A stretch of DNA of 64,000 bases from Eublepharis macularius (GCF_028583425.1 NC_072790.1:212204897-212268896), one strand, 5' to 3'; counted from the stretch's first letter, positions 52,619-64,000 are shown. A program made the numbers and translations. The notes: a model not told the origin generated them from the sequence alone.

Positions 52619-53878
52619 TTTCTGCCTACCTAGACCAACCATGGGGTTGGGGTAGCAGAAAAGCTCAAGAAACCAACCTTTAGTTGCATTAATGAAACAG
52701 TGCCTCTGCTGCAATGGGATTGGGTCCAAACCAGAGATTTTGAATCTTATTGGAAGATTTGAATTTCAGGGGAGTGGAAGGTAGAAAGAACTCCAAATAT
52801 GGGCATGATTTAAAGGTATGGGGAGTACAGAAGAGTAATCTTGGAGTTTACCTGACAGCAGGCCATTTCAGGCCTGATGGACAATGGCTGGGTTGTGGCT
52901 TGATGGCCTTCCCTGAATCTGTGATTAAATTACCTGAGTGGCAAGTCTGATGAACAAAGGCTAGGAAATGGTTGATGACCCTGATTTTACTTTGTGATTA
53001 CATTTCCAGGGAATTCTGCCTTCTGAAAATGCAAAGATGTTGTCTAATAGAAGGTATAGGACAAAGACAGCTGTTCTCTGTTCATCGTTGACATTTTGTT
53101 CTTTAGAAGAATCAAGAGTAATATTGTTGAATGGTAGTCCTTTACTGGCTATCGCAAAACCATTTTCTTTTGTTCCAGAGTAATAAAGACCTGTCATGGT
53201 TAACATCTCTTAAGACCCAAGAGATAATTGCAATTAAAATTCTATGGCAGACTCGGATGACTTCTCCATAATCAACTTACTGTATAACTAAGAGCTTTAT
53301 CTAAATTTAGAAATTCTCTACTTTACTCTTAGACCATTTATTTCCAATGTAGCCTGAATCGGGGGTCCAGTTCTACATCAAACCTCAGAGATTGATGGAC
53401 AATTTGGTTCTTAATCTTTAATGCCAAGGTAATTGAACAATGGTTACTATCTTGATGTTTCCCAACTTTCAAGTGGGCCATCTGGTATAGTAATTTATGC
53501 AAAACTAGAACCAAATCAATAGTCCCAAATCCATGTCCCAAACTCTCCGAGAATATTGCTGTGGATTGCACTGTCCAGAATACATAATCTGTTCACTACT
53601 TGAGCTAAGCTAAAGCCTTTCCCAATTTGATTTTATATCTTTTGAATCTCTGAGGAGTTTGCTGTCTCAAATTTTAGAGTAACAGCATTAAACTGTATGT
53701 ATAGTGCATCATCTGTGGGACCAATAAACTGAAACCAACTTGGCATGAGTGCTACACATTGTCTGTAGCCTCAATAAGAGTTCCCTTAGGATGCAGATCT
53801 AAAAATATTTTGGACTTTGGTGGGGGGCTTATTTCTGTAAGAAACAATACGATTTTGGTATGATTTTAAGGACGCTTA
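52619..53878 (+). other. EML6 intron 1, possible decayed LINE
   Basis: About 52960-53770 resembles decayed LINE coding sequence by composition (a minus-strand 77-codon frame with GFGTIDLVLVLHKLLYQM), possibly an L1 endonuclease remnant, but I cannot assign it. Nothing else recognised. Confidence 0.35.
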
Positions 53879-53883
53879 TAGTG

Positions 53884-53962
53884 AAATCCTAAGAAGAGTT
53901 ACTCCAGTCTAACCCCATTGAAGTCAATGGGGTTAGACTGGAGTAAAACCATTTAGGATTTG
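53884..53962. mobile_element. ~80-bp hairpin MITE
   Basis: Perfect inverted arms ACTCCAGTCTAACCCCATTGA and its complement around a 2-nt loop at about 53899-53943, with outer AAATCCTAA/TTAGGATTT ends. Resembles a common tiny foldback repeat of reptile genomes. Confidence 0.75.
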
Positions 53963-55422
53963 TGCTGTTAATCTAATCCACTTTATTCATAAGCGATACA
54001 GGTAAACAATGCAAAGCAGGGTCCCACTTCATTTAAATTGACCCATATCTAAATCACTTTGAAACCAATGAAACAAGGTATTGCTTCCAATGGGATTTAG
54101 TCACAATTTGACTAGCTGGATTGGAGCCAGGGTGTATATGTCTGTACCTTTTTATTAATACCAGTCTATGTTCTCCTAATCCTTATTAACTCATTTTATT
54201 TTGGCCGCATACCATAAAAGAGATCTAAACTAATTGTAACTGTTTCAAAGGTTCAGTGTAAAGCTGCTTGCATTTTTCTTAAATAAATCTATTCAAGGGC
54301 TCTGTGCTTCTCCAACCGACAGCTTTGCTGTGTAGTGTTTGAGAACTGCCTCAGCTTTGCTAACACTGGAATCAGTTTAGAATTGGATTCATTTTTGTAG
54401 ATCTCATTAGCTTCTGATACCTCAACTATAGCACAGTGGATTTAAGAATTTTTTTCCCTTTCCAGATTCCAGATGACTCAGTTGAATTTTCTTTTGAGGT
54501 CATACTGGTTCTGAAGATAGATATTGAAATAAGTTTTGTTTGTGACTTTGTATTGACAGTCATGTTGAAATCAGGAAAAAATATTATAATGGCATATGAG
54601 AGTTTTAACAGTTGATCAATAAGTGTATGTGTTGGGGGAGTAAAATTTGGATGGCAAGCTCTGCCCCTGCGGGGTATACGCATGCACTGGAATGCATACA
54701 AAGAACCTGCACATCTACAGATCTGTGCATGTATGTGTCTCTTGCTATCTGCATACATGGGTGTATGTAGGTTGGGATCAGAGCTTGCTGTCATAGTTCT
54801 ATTCCCTCTCCCACAGTATTCACTGAACATGGTTAGAACATTTGAAGAGCTAATGGCTATTTGGTCATTATCTCTTAAAACGGTAATCCTCTTTTACCAC
54901 TTGGCTTTTTTCACATTGCTGACCTGGGTACTTTTGCTACCTCTGTGCCAAGATTGAGGAGCTGGAGTTTTTGGTGCTAATGGCAATGTAGATATGGCGG
55001 GCATTTCATAAATCTGGTAGAATGAGAAAAATCAAAGAGACACTATAGGAAAGGGACTGAAAATAGAATGGTCAGTATAATAATGTTATGGTACAGCCTC
55101 TTTTGGATTATTGTGTGCAGTTCTGGTTGGTGTACCTCAAAAAGGATGTCGCAGAGCTGGAAAAAGTCTAATGGAGGGCAATCAGTATGATCAGGAGGGT
55201 GGAGCACCTTTCCTATGAGGAAAGGCGAATTAGTCTAGGATTTTTCAGTCTAGAAAAAAGTCAGCCAGGGGAGACATATAAGATATGTCTTATTATTAGA
55301 TATGTCTTATTATCAGATATATTAGATATGTCATATTAGATATGTCTTATGCATGGGGTGGAGAAAGTGGATACAGGGAGCTTCTCTGCCCCCTGTAATA
55401 CTAGAATTCAGGGGCTTTAAAT

Positions 55423-55621
55423 CAAAAAGAGTCCAGTAGCACCTTTAAGACTAACCAACTTTATTGTAGCATAAGCTTTCGAGAATCACAGTTCTCTTCG
55501 TCAGATGCATCTGACAAAGAGAACTGTGATTCTCAAAAGCTTATGCTACAATAAAGTTGGTTAGTCTTAAAGGTGCTACTGGACTCTTTTTGATTTTGCT
55601 ACTACAAACACGGCTAACTCC
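55423..55621 (+). mobile_element. Palindromic retroposon-like element (copy 3)
   Basis: Arms CAAAAAGAGTCCAGTAGCACC... and ...GGTGCTACTGGACTCTTTTTG inverted around CAGATGCATCTG, flanked by the 15-bp duplication TCAGGGGCTTTAAAT (55408-55422, 55622-55636). Here the right side carries the extra TTTTGCTACTACAAACACGG/CTAACTCCT end and the left side is truncated, the opposite orientation to copies 1 and 2. Confidence 0.85.
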
Positions 55622-55785
55622 TCAGGGGCTTTAAATGAAATTGTTGGGAAGTAGATTCAGGACAGACAAAAGGAAACACTTCTTTACTCAATGCATAATT
55701 AAACTATGGAGTTCACTGTCAGGAGAGGCAATGATGGCCATAATAAGCATAGATAGTTTTAAAAAGGGGTTAGACAGATTGATGA

Positions 55786-56017
55786 GAGCCAGTTTGGTGT
55801 AGTGATTAAGAGCATGGGTTTGATTCCCCACTCCTCCACTTGAAGCCAGCTGAGTGACCTTGGGTCAGTCAAGCGTCTAAGAGCTCTCTCAGCCCCACCC
55901 ACCTCACAGGGTGTTTTTGTTGTGGGATAATAATAACATACTTTGTAAACCGCTCTGAGTGGGTATGAAGTTGTCCTGAAGGGCGGTATATAAATCGAAT
56001 GTTGTTATTATTATTAT
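55786..56017 (+). mobile_element. tRNA-derived SINE nested in the CR1-like LINE
   Basis: GAGCCAGTTTGGTGTAGTGA, a box B GGGTTTGATTCCCCACTCCT, GTGACCTTGGGTCAGTCAAG, CAGCCCCACCCACCTCACAG, GGCGGTATATAAATCGAAT and a (TTA)n tail. A short deletion lies between the boxes relative to 12311. Confidence 0.88.
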
Positions 56018-56245
56018 GGAGGAGAGGTCCATCAATGGCTGCTAGCCGTGGTGACTAAAGGGGGCCTCTATCTACTGAAACAGCCAAACCCTGAATACTA
56101 ATGCTGGGAGGCAGCAGCAGGGGAGAGCCTCAGCCTCTGTGCTGTGTTTGTTGGGCCCTGCAGGGCAACTGGTTGGCTGCTGTGTCGAACTGGATGGACC
56201 ACTGATCAAATCCAGCAGGCTCTTCGGATGTTCTGTGTTCTTTCT

Positions 56246-57572
56246 CCTTGTCTTGCAAAAGAGGTAAAGTGTGGGCTGGAAATGTGCCTTCCACTAGATG
56301 AAAAAGCAGTGTGTGACTAAATCATTTTGGGAGATGAGCCTTGAAAGAACTATCCACACCTGCACTCACAGATGTTAACAAATAAAGGTGAGAAGGACAG
56401 TGGTAAATTACTCAGAATTTCATGCTGTTAAGCTAAATGCTAGATTTATTGAGAACAGTTATAAAGATATCAACAACCAAAGCAGCAACAGAGTCTTTCC
56501 ATGGTCCTTCACCAATGAGGAACCTTGCCTGGAAAACCTCCTGACTCCAAAGACATCAGACAGACAAACCCAATGGATGGACACAAAAGCTGGCTAATCT
56601 TTAACATATGACCTGTATAGAAGGTGATTCATGATGAGCCCGTCTGGACCTTCCTTCAGTTACAGCAGGTAAACAATCAAGGTGTTAAAGGAAGGTTTCC
56701 TGGTGGGGTTCTGGTTAGGTTCTAATGAGATATTGTGGGCGTAAGTTTTGATACTCTCCTTGTTACGGCTTTTGTCTACTACTGAAACCATCTCCTCATA
56801 TCATGGCAATCTTGTCAGTGATCTGCTGTGCTTTTCCCTCTGTCCAAGAAGGAGACCGATTCTGTTTCATTAAATGGTTCTTTTTACATCATAATAGCTG
56901 CCAATAGGGCCAGAATAGCTGCAGTTTTATATCAAAATTATATCAGTTTGATGGGGTACTGAGAAATCTCTGTTTGAAAATCCCAAGTCCTTCACAGAAC
57001 TATGGTTCCTAGAATTTCCTAGGGGAAAGGAGTGACTGTGACATCCATCTCATGATCTGATACAGCTGTGTCTGCAGCCTCTGTTGAGCTTTGCATAACA
57101 AACTTGTTTTAATATAATCAATAATATGAAATATAAATACTAAGACTTTATCTAGGCAGATTGGCACACTTTTAATTTCAATGGGATAGTAAAGCACATC
57201 TTTAAACCTTTCCCACTTAAACTAATGGGACTTCAAAGTGGTGTGCTTTGACAAGATAGCACCCTATACTTTAAATGATTGTATAAAGCTGTGTATTAAT
57301 GTATAAAGCAGACATTTTTGTTGTCATTCCCTTTATAGTTTCATCTCTGAAGGTGATTTCTTCTACTGCTGCTGCTGCTTAGTTTTGGGTTTAACCATAT
57401 AAAAAGATTGACTTTCAAATACAAATGTGTTCATGTTCTTTTCCCCATTATAATGGCCAGCAGAGCTGCTTGAGTTTGCTGTAGAGTAGCTAATAAAAGA
57501 AATTAGTGTTTTTTCTTCCTTTTTCAGTACTTTCTTATTCCCAGAATGAAAGCAAATTATTTTTTCAAGAAA
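56246..57572 (+). other. EML6 intron 1, unclassified
   Basis: Nothing recognised, apart from a weak foldback-like block at about 57160-57260 (CACTTTTAATTTCAATGGGA and an inverted relative). Confidence 0.45.
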
Positions 57573-57574
57573 TG

Positions 57575-58577
57575 GGCCGAATCCACGTCTCAAGTTTGCC
57601 GCTATTTTCCCACCATTTATGCGCTTCTCAGAGGGCTGTTCACATACTCTCACCTCAGTCCCACCATTCTTTTGCATCTGTTGCGCTGCGCCTCAGATGA
57701 GTTTGTCATGCTTTCCAACGCTTCTCTTGCACAGTTCTCACCATGGATGTGAACAAATAGAAGCAGTTCACAAAGAGACCACCCCCTCTTAACCACTCCC
57801 ACTTCCTTGTTTCTTGCCTTTCCGGAACACTGTCCCTCTTTGCCAAGCAATTCTTACGGTCCCAACTCTGTCCGAGGCATGCCCGCACCACCGTCCAATT
57901 TATTTATTTTTAATAAAAAGAGTGCTTTCCTAGTGCTATTGCACAATCCCATTTCAATTCCCAAGCAGTTTGGGAAGTGGCGTTGTAAAAATCCCGTGGA
58001 AGCATCAAGGTGTGTGTGTGTCATTTTTATTACAGTGAATAATGTTTTACTGCCGAAGGACAGCCTAGGTAATTTCCGATAAGCGGACTGTGGCTGCAAA
58101 GGTTGACTCTTTCCAGGTTTTTTTTTTAATTTAAAATTATCGGTATAGCGAAAAATCGCTATCCTATAAATGAAGTTGAGCAATAGTCTGTGGTAATTGG
58201 CCATGCAAACACCTGTATCCCACCAATGTCCACAATCTTTTTCAGTGACCCATTGTGCTCTCCGGGGGCTCTCTGACCAATGGAAAATGCTACTTCGGTT
58301 TTGGTTGTCTATGAATCAAACATATTTGCAATACAGCAGAAAATTGATATAGTGGAAATCTCTCATTAAATTAAAAAACCCCGTCATGTCGTCATCGGTG
58401 ACACCGGATCTAGACCCGCCCTTTATCCCGCTTTTCTCCCAGGGATGTGAATGAAGCATAGTGCGACGCTGACTCAGTAAGAAAGGGAATGTGAACACAG
58501 CCTGGGACATTGCAGGATAGAATCCAGCGCAATAAACGCACAGGAAAACCAGAAGATAGGGAAGTGTGGATTCGGCC
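57575..58577. mobile_element. 1-kb nonautonomous DNA element, GGCCGAATCCAC termini
   Basis: Ends GGCCGAATCCAC and GTGGATTCGGCC are inverted; the flanking triplets are ATG and CTG, so a 3-bp duplication would need one change. The interior is noncoding, GC-richer than its surroundings, with no transposase. Termini resemble those of 50035-51080, suggesting the same superfamily. Confidence 0.65.
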
Positions 58578-59029
58578 CTGGTCATGATTATTGCAGAAGA
58601 GTTAAATGTGGGATGATAACATGGATTGGATGCTGCCAGCTTTTCCACTTGATCTTACCTTAATTCCCCTCCTTATTTCAGTCTCTGTTGCACATGCCTT
58701 TTTCTATGCAGGTCCCAGGCCTCTCAAGCATAGCCTTTTTGGTGGTCAAAGAGCACTCTCTCTTCAATGGAAACTCCACAAGACTCTCATGTCCATGAGC
58801 AATGACTCTTTGACAGTCTTAAGGCGCTGCTGGGGGAAGGAGAGGGCATAGAAAGATCCACCTTCATGATTGGCTTGTGCTTGCAATTTATAGGATCCAA
58901 TCATTATTTAATAATGCTACTGATGGAGGTGGTCTCAAGGGTGGTATTGAGGACCCCTAGGCTGGTTGTTCTGGGGGAATTCACCATTCATACCCAGACT
59001 GCTGAGGTCATCCAGTGATTTGGGCTGGG
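58578..59029 (+). other. EML6 intron 1, possible LINE 5' extension
   Basis: Directly upstream of the L2-like fragment; text such as GGCTGGTTGTTCTGGGGGAA near 58961 may be older LINE coding sequence but no clear motif is readable. Confidence 0.35.
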
Positions 59030-59960
59030 TTGTCACTAATATGCAGATGACACTCAGCTCTATTTCACTTTCCCAGTTGATGCCAGGGAGGCTGTAGAAA
59101 CCCTGAACCAGTGCCCAGAGCAGTATTGGAGTGGATGAGGGCAAATAAACTGAAGCTTAATCCTGACAAAACGGAGTCCCAGAGGTGCTACTGGTGAGCA
59201 AAAGGTCTGACCCAGGATTTAAGGTGGCCATCTTTCTGGAAGGGGTTGCACCACCCCCCTTGAAGAAACAAGTCCATAGTTTGGGGGTGTTTTTGGACCC
59301 AGGGCTATGGCTTGATATGCAGATGGCAGCTGTAGCCAGGGGTGCCTTTTATCAGCTTCATCTGGTTAGCCATCTGCAGCCTTTCCTGGGCAGAAATATC
59401 CAGCCTCTGTGCTACGTGCCTTGGTTACATTTAGATTAGATTACTGCAATGCACTTTACGTGGGGCTGCCTTTGAAAAGTGTTCCGAAGCATCAGTTGGT
59501 GCAGAATGCTACAGCCAGGATGCTGATTGGAGTGTGTCATAGGGATCATATCATTCTAGTCTTAGCTCATCTACACAGGCTTCCAATTTGTTTCTGGGCA
59601 CAATACAAAGTGCGGGTGCTGACATTTAAAGCCCTATATGGTTTGGGACTAACTTACCTGAAGGACTGCCTACTTCTTTATGAATTCACCCAACCACTGC
59701 AGTCAAATTCAGAGGCCCTGCTTTGGGTGCCCCCCTTCTGAGACTAGGTGTGTGGCAACCCAGGAGAGGGCCTTCTCAGTAGTGGCACCAAGACTCCAGA
59801 ACTCTTTCCCCAGAGAGATTCACCTGTCCTTTTCTGTTGCTGTCTTCTACCAGTGGGTGAAGATTTTGTTTGGCCTAATTGATAAATACTGTTATTAATT
59901 CTAGAAATCAAGTTAAGTCTTATGTACAGTGTCACCTTTTGATGTACTTAATGCATTTAT
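59030..59960 (+). mobile_element. L2-like LINE 3' fragment (plus strand)
   Basis: Plus-strand pieces: YADDTQL-type (ATGCAGATGACACTCAGCTC, 59040), SLGVFLDPGLWLDMQM, RLDYCNALYVGLP, LQNA-type, and TFKALYGLGLTYLKD (59185-59741), then a 3' UTR. Frames are broken by indels. A different subfamily from copies A-C (AVARGAFYQL motif). Confidence 0.85.
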
Positions 59961-61385
59961 ATTTGTAGCTACATGAGGTATAAAAAGTGACACAACGAAT
60001 GTTCTTTTCACTATTTTGGGACAATTTAGCCTTGGAACCTTGCTGCAGAGCTCTATGCCTCCAGTGAGATCTGCCTTCACTGCTGGATGGTACTTCTTTT
60101 AATGTATCTTGGAGTTGGTTGAGCAGATAAATGAAAGTCTTTGCAGATCTCTTCCTATTAAAAGTTCATTTCTTAAATATTTCATAGGATAATATTGGGA
60201 GGAACAATTTAGATAATTGTTACGCTTCCCAAATAAGGCATCTTTGCAAGGCGCAATATCTTCTTCATCTAGTAGACACAATCAAAAATATCTTTTCAAA
60301 AATGTTAGTCCTTTCACTCATGTACAAATTCACTCTCCAAAATTCAGAAAACTGGTGTACAGACTTAGGCACACCAAATCAAAATAAGTGGGCTTTAGAC
60401 TTGTCCAACTCTACATACAATTGCAGTAACAGTATTGGGATTTTAAATGTCAAGATCCAAAGAGCACATTATGTGTAGCTAAAGCCTTGAGCCTTCCCAG
60501 TGAGATTTTTGAAATCCTTTTTCCTCTTTCTGCTGCAGATTTTGATGCCACGTGACAAGAAATTTTTGAAAGTTGCCCTAGTTTCAAAACCAGTGATAGG
60601 GAAAATGCCTGCCGTTTGAGAAATATAGCTCACATTTCCCTTGAGTGTATGGAACTGGTTGCAGGGTTCTTTTAATCCTGGTCAAATATTTAACGTGAAT
60701 ACATGAATCACCTGGGCATCTGCTTTCCCCCCATTTTTGTTACCGAGTTCTTATTTATTGCTTTATTTCACCTTTATTTTGTAGTCATCCTCATTGTCTG
60801 AATCTTTCTTCTTTCTGTCTTCTCCTTTCTTCCGCTTTTAACTTTCTCTGGTTTCTGCTTACTCAAAAGCTGTGGCACCTGCTTTTTGTTGCTGTTTGTC
60901 TTGTTGCACTGCTTTCCCTGGTGACCTGATTGGCCTTGCCTGGATTTGGAGGGTATTCTCTGGTGTATTCATTTGACAAAGAGTACAGTAGGCTCAGGGA
61001 ATCCCAAAGCAGTTAATTACTTACTCAGCCCAGGGGGCAAACATCACCCTCAGCTGTGCTTCCAAGCGTAGAACAAACTGTAGTGAGATTTGATTGAGGT
61101 TATCATGCTGAAGGCCATTTAATTACTGCCCATGCATTTACAGTTCATCACTGCCGTCCGTTTTTAAGGCTGAATTTTTGGGGAGTGATGTTTAAACAAG
61201 CGCTTTGGAGAGCAACTACCAGTTCAGAATTCAGTATACAGCTCCAAAATTTTCCCTCCATGAATAGGACCGCTGGGCACATTCCAGAGAGGAGGTTTAT
61301 GTTACTCGTGTATAGAAATGGATACATTAGCAGCTGAACATACTAGAACACAAAGATGGGTCTTCGTGCAACATCATAATTTTCT
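59961..61385 (+). other. EML6 intron 1; possible conserved noncoding segment
   Basis: No repeat recognised. About 60985-61260 contains several TAATTA/ATTTAATTA-type words and an intermediate GC composition typical of conserved noncoding elements; this is a suggestion only. Confidence 0.35.
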
Positions 61386-61640
61386 CCAGTCATTTTTTTT
61401 TTAATTCAATTTCCAGCCCGCCCGCCCTGCAAGTGGGCTCAGGACAGGTTACATCAAGCGAGGATACAACTAAAAAGCACAAAAAGATCATCAGAATTTA
61501 AAACCAACAATAAACATAATTTCAGTTCATCAATACAGTTAAAAAATTCCAGCTACAACTGGAATTGGTCCAAGTCCAGCATCCCCCCCCCTACTGGTAG
61601 TACACAGAGGGGAAGAGTGGGGGCAACATTTTAAACAGGA
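61386..61640 (-). repeat. LINE 3'-end fragment
   Basis: Reversed LINE terminus: TTTTTAATTCAATTTCCAGC, GGGCTCAGGACAGGTTACAT then an A-rich series of AAAACCAACAATAAAC. Similar to 18931 and 50640. Confidence 0.55.
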
Positions 61641-62620
61641 TTAATGTAAAGTAAATCCAAATTTAATTGTAGTTTTCTGTAATGAAGAAAGTGGTAGAAC
61701 CAAAAACTATAAAAGCAAGAGCTTTGAAACGTTATGGGTATGATACAGCCAAAGTTAAGCACAGTTATAAATCCCATTTATTTTAATGGGACAGTTAAAC
61801 ATTTTCTTAATTCTTCTATTAGAGTGATCTGTGAACAATAACAAGGAAATAAAGGTGTATTTATTGTAGAAAAAAGATCTCAGTTCTAGGCTGAAGCAGT
61901 ATGCAAGCAGCAATTAAAAAACATAACAATGACATCAGCAGTTAAAGATACCCTTGGGAACAGGCAGTATAAAACACTACAGAGGCTTCCTGAGCAATGA
62001 AATTACCCTGTGCCAAAAGGATCCCAAGAAGGTGGATCTTAAGAAGGAATTTGAAGTTGGAGAGGCAGAATTACATACATAACCAGGGAGAGATTTCTGC
62101 AGTATGGGGATGGTAGATAATTACATTTTAACAAGTTTACATATCTTATGTAATATCTTATGTACAAGATGATGAGTCAATTTGATGTTACAGCCCAACC
62201 GCAGAGGCTGTGATTCCTATCTTTAAATTATCTATAATAGTTCAAATACTGGATGTAAGACTGACAAGGACTCAATATGATGAAGAGAGGATTAGTGCTA
62301 GATGGTAGATGACACTGTTCTCATGGAAGTGTCAAAGTAGTATTTGCAGTGCAATGCAGTTATAGAAATGTAGACTAGCTGTGAAAATTCATGGGGAGAA
62401 CTACTGCAGCACTTTAGGAGAGAATTGTACACAAATTATATTTCCAGGTGGAGAAGAATGATACCCATGGAAGTGGAAACTATGGAAAAGTTACTTTAAT
62501 GTTTTCCTTCACCCTGTTTGTACATACAGGAAGATAAAAATGGCCGTAGATCATTAAAATTAAGCACTTTCAAGTCCCATTAATTTCAATGAATACATGA
62601 ATCCATCTTTCACAGCAACA
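61641..62620 (+). other. EML6 intron 1, unclassified
   Basis: Nothing recognised; no exon. Confidence 0.45.
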
Positions 62621-62629
62621 TATTACTGG

Positions 62630-62775
62630 TTCATCTAGTCCAGGACTGTATAGTCCAGTCCAGAATCTTAGGCATAGGTCTTCCCTTGCCCTGCTACTTG
62701 AGTTCCTTTAACTAGATGGTAGGGACTGAATTAGGATCTTGTGTGTGTAAGCATGCGCTCTACTATGGAGCGATG
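62630..62775 (-). repeat. Decayed tRNA-derived SINE (second type)
   Basis: Minus strand resembles 27640-27795: AGAGCGCATGCTTACACACA (box A end) and a box B-like CAAGATCCTAATTCAGTCCC. Strongly diverged. Confidence 0.45.
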
Positions 62776-63164
62776 GGCCCAAAGCTTACGGAGATTTAAA
62801 TCAATGATTGTAAAACATATTTGGAGAAAATCAGAAAAGATTGATTCAAAGTTGGAAGTAATAAAGGCTTCTGAAGAAACTAATAACCTGTGAGCATTGC
62901 TTGCTCTGTCTCTTTCTAACACTTCTTTTTGTCACCAATGAATATTGGTGAAATCATATTAAGGATAGTCTTCATGGGAACTGGAATGATCCCTAATTAA
63001 CCTTCCCTGCTTCTCCCATATTCAGCATAGGATGAATTAAGGAAGGTGAAACTGAATGAAATGTGCATGCTTGATGAGTCTAAAAGGCCACCACTACAGA
63101 TCTTTTGTCAGAAAGTGGCCACTACAGATTCGTTGCCCAAAGATTCCAAAAACCAAGAGAAGGT

Positions 63165-63690
63165 GTTCATAGAATCGTAGGGTTGGAAGGGCCTCTAGGG
63201 TTGTCTAGTCCAACCCCCTGCACAATGCAGGAAATTCACAACTATCCCCCTCGATTGTTCCAGTGCCCCCGCTTGATGCCCAGAAGATGGCAAAACATTG
63301 TCAGGATCCCTAGCCAAACTGGCCTGGAGAAAATTGCTACCTGACCCCAAGGTGGTGATCGGCCTTATCCTGGGCATGTAAGAAAGGACCACGAGAACTA
63401 AGCACTGATATAACCCTTCCTGCCCTCCGTCTCATGATCTGCCCAGGTTCACAGAATCAACATTGCTGTCAGATGGCCATCTAGCCTCTGCTTTAAAAGC
63501 TCCAAAGAAGGAGAGTCCACCACCTCCTGAGGAAGCCTGTTCCATTGAGGGACTGCTCTGTCAGGAAGTTCTTCCGAATGTTTAGCCAAAAACTCTTGAT
63601 TTAATTTCAACCTGTTGGTTCTGGTCTGACCTTCTGGGGCAATGGAAAACAACTCTGTGCCATCCTCTAAATGACAGCCCTACAAGGACA
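63165..63690 (-). mobile_element. CR1 LINE 3' portion
   Basis: Minus-strand frame 63449-63652 encodes WNRLPQEVVDSPSLELLKQR, the conserved CR1 ORF2 C-terminus, after an upstream NRLKLNQEFLAKHSEELPDRA-type block. The 3' UTR ends in GGGGTTGGACTAGACAACCC and CCCTACGATTCTATGA, the CR1 terminal signature. 5'-truncated. Confidence 0.9.
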
Positions 63691-63944
63691 TAGATAAGTA
63701 TGACTAATAGAGATAAGTATATGTCATACTGATATATACTGATCAGTCATATAAATGCATAAAGATTTTCTGCAAAAATAGAGTAAAACAGTCAACAGTA
63801 AAAGTACAATCGGCAATAGTAAGACCTGTAACAGCTAATACTAAAAACTTGCAGGAATAGGAGAGGCCTCACACTAGTGCCTGAATAATGGCAGTGCCAA
63901 GCAAATTTCTCTAGGGAAGGAATTTCAGTCTAGGGAATCATCAC

Positions 63945-63985
63945 CCCCCTCCCTCCCTCCCTCCCTCCCTCCCTCTCTCTCTCTA
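63945..63985 (+). repeat. (TCCC)n / (TC)n microsatellite
   Basis: About seven TCCC units running into (TC)n then TAG. It resembles a polypyrimidine tract plus AG, but the following TAGCGAATCACCTG does not match the expected EML6 exon 2. Confidence 0.9.
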
Positions 63986-64000
63986 GTAGCGAATCACCTG

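Larger units (their letters stand above)
55080..56245 (+). mobile_element. CR1-like LINE 3' portion with two nested insertions
   Basis: Decayed C-terminal ORF2 blocks on the + strand include TGTGTGCAGTTCTGGTTGG (CVQFW-type), GCACCTTTCCTATGAGG (HLPYEER-type) and TTTAAAAAGGGGTTAGACAGA (FKRGLD-type). The 3' UTR continues to CTGGATGGACCACTGATC near 56200. It is split by a palindromic retroposon (55423-55621) and a tRNA SINE (55786-56017). About 55283-55350 holds repeated GATATGTCTTATTA words. Confidence 0.75.

Noticed and set aside
63960..64000. Polypyrimidine tract plus TAG as a possible EML6 exon 2 acceptor
   Set aside because: The tract is a TCCC/TC microsatellite and the following bases do not encode the expected LALHPD block.

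Overview
This is a vertebrate nuclear genome window, almost certainly from a squamate reptile. The host evidence is two Sauria-SINE copies (a Squamata-specific family), squamate-type tRNA-derived SINEs, 5S-rRNA-derived SINEs, L2-like and CR1-like LINEs, a recent L1 insertion and many hAT-, mariner- and 3-bp-TSD-type foldback elements. Two conserved protein-coding loci are present, both on the + strand and in the order SPTBN1 then EML6, as in other amniotes.

Positions 1-9.3 kb hold the 3' end of SPTBN1 (beta-II spectrin). The last four coding exons (2419-2657, 3587-3760, 6723-6765, 7925-8140) join in frame to 223 residues covering the linker, the C-terminal PH domain and the Lys-rich tail, followed by a roughly 1.1 kb 3' UTR. 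Positions 9.3-23.5 kb are intergenic and repeat-rich. They include a 5'-truncated L1 whose ORF2 is still open for 735 codons (14.7-17.6 kb) and, directly beside it, a CpG-rich promoter-like segment (17.6-18.3 kb). The first coding exon of EML6 lies at 24021-24217, with a short upstream ORF in its probable leader.

From 24218 to 64000 the window is EML6 intron 1; no second EML6 exon was recognised. The intron is a layered record of mobile elements: L2-like LINEs interrupted by a Sauria SINE (36.8-37.1 kb) and by a 718-bp solo LTR (46.8-47.5 kb), a CR1-like LINE carrying two nested insertions (55.1-56.2 kb), and several MITEs with recognisable target-site duplications.

The most striking object is a 3,375-bp near-complete palindrome at 40740-44114. 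It has 8-bp CTGATTAC duplications, hAT-like termini, GCCGAAA-rich subterminal repeats and inner tandem units with outward-pointing AATAAA signals. It lies in a transcribed intron, so it could form a ~1.7-kb RNA hairpin. A second interesting system is a ~200-bp palindromic repeat found at three sites with 12-15-bp duplications, which suggests spread through RNA rather than as a DNA transposon.
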